A stretch of DNA of 41,236 nt from contig JANRKN010000118.1 of the NCBI GenBank assembly GCA_033763435.1, positions 1 to 41,236 on the forward strand, written 5' to 3'. This document shows positions 37,302-41,236 of the stretch, one piece after another. A model generated the notes under the pieces. The model searched no databases and was not told where the DNA came from. It worked only from the letters and a program-made list of their open reading frames with translations. Each line of letters starts with the position of its first letter. Within the stretch, counting starts at the first letter, position 1. The position numbers and the translations under genes were made by a program. This stretch comes from JANRKN01 sp033763435 (GTDB lineage Bacteria > Planctomycetota > Phycisphaerae > Phycisphaerales > UBA1924).

Positions 37302-38482
37302 CCGCGCCCCGCCTGCGCTCGCTCGACGCGCTCCGCGGCCTCACCATGGGCGCGATGGTGCTCGTCAACAACCCCGGCTCGTGGAGCGCCGTCTACCCAC
37401 CCCTGCTCCACGCCAAGTGGCACGGCTGCACGTTCACGGATCTGGTCTTTCCGTTCTTTCTCTTCATCGTCGGCGCAGCCATGGCCTTCAGCTCGCGCAC
37501 GATCGCGACGCAGGGCTCGTGGCTCCAGCGCTGGGGCCCGGTGCTCCGCCGAGCGGCGATTCTCTTCGCGCTCGGGCTGTTTCTGAACGGTTTCCCGTTC
37601 TATGACCTTTCGAGCATCCGCGTGCCGGGCGTCCTCCAGCGCATCGCGCTGTGCTATCTGCTCGCGATCGTCATCGTGCGCGTTGCCGCGAAGTTTTCAA
37701 GGCCCATCCTCGTGCAGGCGTGCGCCGCGCTCGGGCTGCTGGTGGTCCATGCCGGTCTGCTCGCGCTGGGCCTGCGCGGCTGGCCCACCGACTGGCTCGG
37801 CGTTGGCCCCGCCATGAACGCCGCGGATGTCAAGCCCGCGCTCGTCCACGGCGCGGGGTATCTCTCCAGCGTCGAGAACACTTCGCGCTGGCTCGATCTG
37901 CTCGCGATCGGCAAAGCGCACCTCTGGTCGGGCGCCGCGACCGACCCCGAGGGCCTGCTCGGCACGCTCTCGGCCACGGTCAGCACGCTCGCGGGCTACT
38001 GGACCGGGCTGTGGGTCAAACGCGAAGCGCAGGCGGCCGCGGGCACGGTCGCGAGGCGCGTGCTGCTCGTGGGCGCGATCGCGCTGGGGCTGGGCTGGGC
38101 GATGAACCTCGCGATGCCCTGGAACAAGGCGCTCTGGACGCCGAGCTATGCCGTGTTCACCGCGGGCTGGGCGCTGGTCACGCTCGCGGCGCTGCACGCG
38201 ATCCAGGGTCGCAACGCGCGGGCCGCGGGCTGGGTGCTGGGCCCGCTGGAAACGATGGGCGTTAACGCGATCGCGCTGTTCGTCGCCTCGGGCGTGATCG
38301 GGCGCGTGCTGACGCTGATCAAGGTCCACGACCTCACGCTCAAGGCCTGGATTGTCGAGCGGCTGTTTGGTTTCTGGCTGAAACCGATCGACGCGTCGCT
38401 GGCCTTTGCGCTGCTGAATGTCGCGGCGTGGTTCGGCGTGCTGTGGGTGATGCAGCGCCGCGGCTGGCAGATCAGGGTCTGA
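37298..38482 (+). CDS. HGSNAT-like membrane acyltransferase family protein (DUF1624/DUF5009 type)
   Basis: 394 residues, coupled by ATGA to the oxidoreductase gene. It opens RLRSLDALRGLTMGAMVLVNNPG and continues CTFTDLVFPFFLFIVGAAMAF, the signature of the heparan-alpha-glucosaminide N-acetyltransferase-like family. About ten hydrophobic helices are visible. Other matches are SIRVPGVLQRIALCYLLA, TLSATVSTLAGYWTGLWV, LGWAMNLAMPWNKALWTPSYAVFTAGWA and GVNAIALFVASG. It probably moves acetyl groups onto a sugar across the membrane using cytosolic acetyl-CoA; the bacterial substrate is unknown. It ends the plus-strand run beginning at 36270. Confidence 0.85.
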   Translation: MTAPRLRSLDALRGLTMGAMVLVNNPGSWSAVYPPLLHAKWHGCTFTDLVFPFFLFIVGAAMAFSSRTIATQGSWLQRWGPVLRRAAILFALGLFLNGFPFYDLSSIRVPGVLQRIALCYLLAIVIVRVAAKFSRPILVQACAALGLLVVHAGLLALGLRGWPTDWLGVGPAMNAADVKPALVHGAGYLSSVENTSRWLDLLAIGKAHLWSGAATDPEGLLGTLSATVSTLAGYWTGLWVKREAQAAAGTVARRVLLVGAIALGLGWAMNLAMPWNKALWTPSYAVFTAGWALVTLAALHAIQGRNARAAGWVLGPLETMGVNAIALFVASGVIGRVLTLIKVHDLTLKAWIVERLFGFWLKPIDASLAFALLNVAAWFGVLWVMQRRGWQIRV

Positions 38483-38685
38483 CGCGGGCCCTCGGGGACA
38501 GGCCCGGATGAGTCCGAAAACTCCCCGGCGCAAAGCCCGCAAAGTGCGGGATATCGGCTGGGGTTATCGCATCAAAATGTGCCAAAAGCTCTCGGAATCG
38601 CGCATGAGCGGCATGAGGTCGGCCTACTGAATCTGCCCCCGGATGCGCAGGCCGCGCGCCGGACAGCAAGGAGTGAGCGCGAGCC

Positions 38686-39375
38686 GTGATCGGCGACGTA
38701 GGAGAGCGTGTGCGTTGGGCTCGCTTCAGGCCGGCCGACCTCGTCTGGTTCGACGACGGGCCGCGCACGCGCACACTGGTCGTCGACGCGAGCGGGCAGG
38801 TGCTGACCGGGCGCATGCCCCGCGTAGGCACGATCGCGGCGACGCCGGGCGGCGCGCCCGGACCTCAGCTGCGCGAACTTCTGGGCGACCTGCCCGCGCG
38901 CGAGCGATTCGCGATTCTCAGGCGGGTGATGGATTCGGGTGAGTCTCAGGCGTTCTTCGAGTTGCTCGACGGCGTGCGCCAGCGCACGCGGATCTTCGCC
39001 GCGGAACCCGGGTCGTTCACCGGCATCGATCGTGCGGCGCTGATGGTTTCCCGACCGGACGTGCACGAGGTGGCCGACGGCTCGCCCCGGTTGCCCACGC
39101 TCGCGACCGCGACGTTCGGCACGCTCGAAGTCCTCTCCAGCCGCGAGCTGGAAGTCCTCCGACTCATCGTCCGCTTCGGCTCGACTAAAGCGGTCGCGCT
39201 GCATCTCTCGCGATCGGGAAAGACGGTCGAGAATCAGATTCAGTCGATGCACCGCAAGCTCAACGTCTCGACCCGCGCCGAGCTCGTCCGCGTCGCCTGT
39301 GACGCGGGGCTGCTTGCGTTCAGCGACCACGAATGGTCGTCCATTCTGGCCTCTCGCGGCAACGAGCGCATCTGA
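38686..39375 (+). CDS. LuxR-type regulator A with PAS-like N-terminus
   Basis: 229 residues from GTG 38686; AAGGAG (38669-38674) is 11 nt upstream. The N-terminal ~120 residues (DLVWFDDGPRTRTLVVDASGQVLTG...MDSGESQAFFELLDGVRQRTRIF) resemble a PAS-like sensor without a recognised ligand motif. Residues about 149-205 are a LuxR/GerE helix-turn-helix: LSSRELEVLRLIVRFGSTKA and KTVENQIQSMHRKLNVSTRAEL. There is no receiver Asp, so it is not a standard NarL regulator. The next gene is a close paralogue. Neighbours give no clue to the signal. The 203-nt spacer upstream has an AT-rich pocket at 38569-38590. Confidence 0.85.
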   Translation: MIGDVGERVRWARFRPADLVWFDDGPRTRTLVVDASGQVLTGRMPRVGTIAATPGGAPGPQLRELLGDLPARERFAILRRVMDSGESQAFFELLDGVRQRTRIFAAEPGSFTGIDRAALMVSRPDVHEVADGSPRLPTLATATFGTLEVLSSRELEVLRLIVRFGSTKAVALHLSRSGKTVENQIQSMHRKLNVSTRAELVRVACDAGLLAFSDHEWSSILASRGNERI

Positions 39376-39428
39376 AGCACGCGACGGCCGTCCGGTGCCA
39401 TCGGCCTCCGTTCGGGCCTGCAGATCTC

Positions 39429-39456
39429 TTTATACCTAGGTGTTTCTCTGTATTAT
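39429..39456 (+). promoter_or_regulatory. promoter of LuxR-type regulator B in an AT-rich island
   Basis: TTTATA (39429-39434; 4 of 6 to TTGACA), 16-nt spacer, TATTAT (39451-39456; 5 of 6 to TATAAT). The segment 39425-39460 is clearly AT-rich against its surroundings and contains CCTAGG (39435-39440) inside the spacer. Expected leader about 110 nt. Confidence 0.5.
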
Positions 39457-39574
39457 GGTTGCCCCGACCGACTTGGGACGCGACCCGCGCAGGGTTTCGG
39501 GCTATGCCTGAGGGTTCGGGCCTTCCGGGGAAGGTCGGCCCGCCGAGAGAGAGTGACTGCGGCCAGGAGTTCCT

Positions 39575-40267
39575 GTGGAGAATTTGGACACCATCCTTCG
39601 GGATGCGCCCTCGACCGTCGGTCGGTGCGTGAATCGATCGGACCTCGTGCTGATCTCGCACGGTCCGCTGACGCGCATGGGTGTGGTGAGCGACCGCGGT
39701 CGATTTCTCTGGACCAACGAGCCCATGCTGATGATCGTGGGCGGCACGATCGAACAGCCTTCGGGGACGCTCACCGATGCGCTCGGCGAGACGATGGCCG
39801 TCGAGCGCGCCGTCCGGCACCCGCGCGTCATCGATCAGCGCTGCCAGGACGCTTTTTACGAACTGCTCGGCGGCGTGCGCCACCTCACCAGGCTGCTTCC
39901 TATCGACGAGGCCGACTTTGGCTCCCGCGGCGTGCTCGTGGTTGCGGTGCCCGCGGTGCATCCACGGTTGACCTCGGAGGGGTCGTCGGTTCCGACGCTG
40001 GCGACCGCCTCGTGGGGCGGGCTTGAGCGCTTGAGCAACCGCGAACTGGACGTGCTGAGGCTGATGGCGATCAAGGCATGTACCAAGGCCGTTGCCGCGA
40101 CGCTGGACCGGAGCGTCAAGACCATCGAGAATCAGATCCAGGCGATCCATGACAAGCTCGCGATTTCGATGCGGGGCGAGCTGGTACGAATCGCCGTGCA
40201 AGCCGGCCTTCACGCGTTTGAAGAAGACGAATGGCGCGCGCTGATCGCCAGCCGCGCCGTCGCATGA
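39575..40267 (+). CDS. LuxR-type regulator B, paralogue of the preceding gene
   Basis: 230 residues from GTG 39575, with AGGAG (39565-39569) 5 nt upstream. The N-terminal sensor-like part parallels that of regulator A: DLVLISHGPLTRMGVVSDRG aligns with DLVWFDDGPRTRTLVVDASG, and AFYELLGGVRHLTRLLP with AFFELLDGVRQRTRIF. The helix-turn-helix (about 151-207) has LSNRELDVLRLMAIKACTKA and KTIENQIQAIHDKLAISMRGEL. By hand the C-terminal 88 positions, from PTLATA onward, share about 53 identities with regulator A. Both end in a conserved tail (EDEWRALIASR / DHEWSSILASR). It has its own AT-rich promoter. Signal and targets unknown. Confidence 0.86.
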   Translation: MENLDTILRDAPSTVGRCVNRSDLVLISHGPLTRMGVVSDRGRFLWTNEPMLMIVGGTIEQPSGTLTDALGETMAVERAVRHPRVIDQRCQDAFYELLGGVRHLTRLLPIDEADFGSRGVLVVAVPAVHPRLTSEGSSVPTLATASWGGLERLSNRELDVLRLMAIKACTKAVAATLDRSVKTIENQIQAIHDKLAISMRGELVRIAVQAGLHAFEEDEWRALIASRAVA

Positions 40268-40281
40268 GGCTCCGCGATCAC

Positions 40282-41236
40282 TCAGATCACCAGCGCCCCG
40301 GCCCAGGCCTTGGCAAGATCGCCCACCGCGAGGTCCAGGTCCGCGCGCTGCCAGCGCAGGCGCGCTGACGTGTCCAGCACGCCCACGGGCGTGAGGAACA
40401 CGCCGCCGAAATCACGCAGCGTGTCGCGCAGCCGGCGCATCTCGCCCGGACGGACTTCAACCAGATATCGCGAGGGCGTCTCCGCGAACGCGAGCGCTTC
40501 AAGATCCATCGCGTCGGGCTCGATCGTCATCTCCAGGCCCAGGTTCGTGTGCGTCACCGAGCGAGGGCCGATCGAGCCGATCAGCATCTCCGCAACCGCG
40601 ACGAGCAACCCGCCCTCCGAGCAGTCGTGCGCCGAACGGATCAGCCCGTCGCGGATGAGCTGCGCCACGGCCCGCGCCGCCGAGGGGCCCCGATCCAGAT
40701 GCACCGTCGGGATCTCGGGCTCGCCCACCGCCGGGTTGAGCGAGCGGTACAGCGACGCGCCCATCCGGTCGTCGGTCAGCCCCAGCAGCACGAGCTGATT
40801 GCCTGGCTCCTTCGCGTCGCTGGTCACGCAGCGCGACGTGTCGCGCACCAGCCCCAGCCCCGTGATCAGCAGCGTGGGCGGGATCTCGATGGTGCGGCTC
40901 TGGCCCGTCGCGGGGTCCTGGTAGGTGAACTGGTTGTTGAGCGAGTCCTTGCCCGAAACGAACGGCGTGCGATAGGCGAGCGCACCGTCATAACACCCAA
41001 GCGCCGCGCGGACGAGCGAGCCGAGGTTGTCGGGCTTGCCGCAGCTGGGCCAGCAGAAATTGTCGAGAATCGCGATGCGCGAGGGGTCGGCGCCGACGCA
41101 CACGAGATTGCGCACGCACTCATCGATGCCCGCGAGGGCCATCTGATACGGGTCGCCCCCGGCGTCGGGGTCGGCGAGGTTGGTCGCGAGGCCGCAGGCG
41201 AGTGCAATGCCCTTGGTGGGCGGGGGCGTGAAGCCG
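40282..41236 (-). CDS. purL: phosphoribosylformylglycinamidine synthase subunit PurL, 3' part only
   Basis: The frame is open through the right edge, so the gene starts beyond the window; ~317 C-terminal residues are visible. At the edge the protein reads PPPTKGIALACGLATN, followed by NLADPDAGGDPYQMALAGIDECVRNLVCVGADPSRIAILDNFCWP, typical of the PurL core. Further motifs are TPFVSGKDSLNNQF, PPTLLITGLGLV, LVLLGLTDDRMGASLY and IRSAHDCSEGGLLVAVAEM, the AIR-synthase-like C-terminal domain. It amidates FGAR to FGAM using ATP and ammonia from a glutaminase partner (PurQ). It converges on LuxR-type regulator B with a 14-nt gap. Confidence 0.95.
   Translation of the reverse strand, partial: GFTPPPTKGIALACGLATNLADPDAGGDPYQMALAGIDECVRNLVCVGADPSRIAILDNFCWPSCGKPDNLGSLVRAALGCYDGALAYRTPFVSGKDSLNNQFTYQDPATGQSRTIEIPPTLLITGLGLVRDTSRCVTSDAKEPGNQLVLLGLTDDRMGASLYRSLNPAVGEPEIPTVHLDRGPSAARAVAQLIRDGLIRSAHDCSEGGLLVAVAEMLIGSIGPRSVTHTNLGLEMTIEPDAMDLEALAFAETPSRYLVEVRPGEMRRLRDTLRDFGGVFLTPVGVLDTSARLRWQRADLDLAVGDLAKAWAGALVI

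Noticed and set aside
38536..38550. CCCGC-AAAGT-GCGGG hairpin after the HGSNAT-like gene as a terminator
   Set aside because: Only a 5-bp stem and no T-run follows on either strand.

Overview
The window is GC-rich (about 70 percent by eye) and gene-dense. Most spacers are short, most stops are TGA, and many genes overlap by ATGA or GTGA. The best taxonomic clue is a small membrane protein (from 9935) with a zinc ribbon of the form CRSCGYDVTGL...CPECG, a signature I associate with Planctomycetota. Together with the eukaryote-like acetyl-CoA synthetase and the DUF444, HNH and lipoprotein gene mix, this suggests a planctomycete, perhaps Phycisphaerae. The taxonomic call is inference. I see no CRISPR array, insertion sequence, prophage, tRNA or rRNA. 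It reads as ordinary core chromosome with unusual small-scale DNA structure.

Layout. 1-426: the 3' end of a type IV pilus/type II secretion ATPase gene. 552-4679: acetyl-CoA synthetase, a small zinc-ribbon protein, a DinB-fold protein, a cyclophilin and a small membrane protein. 4764-10450: a large exported TPR-like protein, an LPG-synthase-like flippase-fold membrane protein, a DUF444 von Willebrand-type protein behind a G-quadruplex motif, and the zinc-ribbon membrane protein. 10451-14288 (minus): a translationally coupled GldA/GldF/GldG-like ABC system. 14508-19000: a GAF plus receiver protein, Hsp20 and an MFS transporter. 19174-23246: gyrA, a STAS anti-sigma antagonist and an orphan LolD/MacB-like ATPase. 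23355-27048: threonine aldolase, a C39-like lipoprotein and a SpoIIE-type PP2C phosphatase. 27449-30329: an HNH endonuclease, pterin dehydratase, GluQ synthetase and a DUF192 lipoprotein. 30430-33354 (minus): purH and a PQQ-repeat lipoprotein. 33531-38482: riboflavin synthase, ruvC, a sigma-54 response regulator, a quinone oxidoreductase and an HGSNAT-like membrane acyltransferase. 38686-40267: a tandem pair of paralogous LuxR-type regulators. 40282-41236 (minus): the 3' part of purL.

How the genes fit together. Regulation is over-represented: the STAS protein, PP2C phosphatase, GAF-receiver protein, sigma-54 activator and LuxR pair are all here. No sensor kinase, anti-sigma kinase or sigma factor is in the window, so their partners lie elsewhere. 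Housekeeping genes (acs, gyrA, purH, purL, ruvC, ribE, gluQ) are interspersed.

The most interesting signals are in DNA organisation. (1) A TANNNT -10-like hexamer ends 5-8 nt before the start codon of about eight genes, mostly without a Shine-Dalgarno sequence, which suggests widespread leaderless transcription. (2) Two convergent gene junctions carry inverted repeats built from degenerate 7-nt units. (3) Other spacers carry degenerate 6-, 13- and 16-nt tandem arrays, and several coding regions carry recent 11-18 nt duplications. (4) Two strong G-quadruplex motifs sit in front of genes. (5) A zinc-ribbon gene has no stop at its natural end and reads about 390 nt into the antisense of its convergent neighbour.
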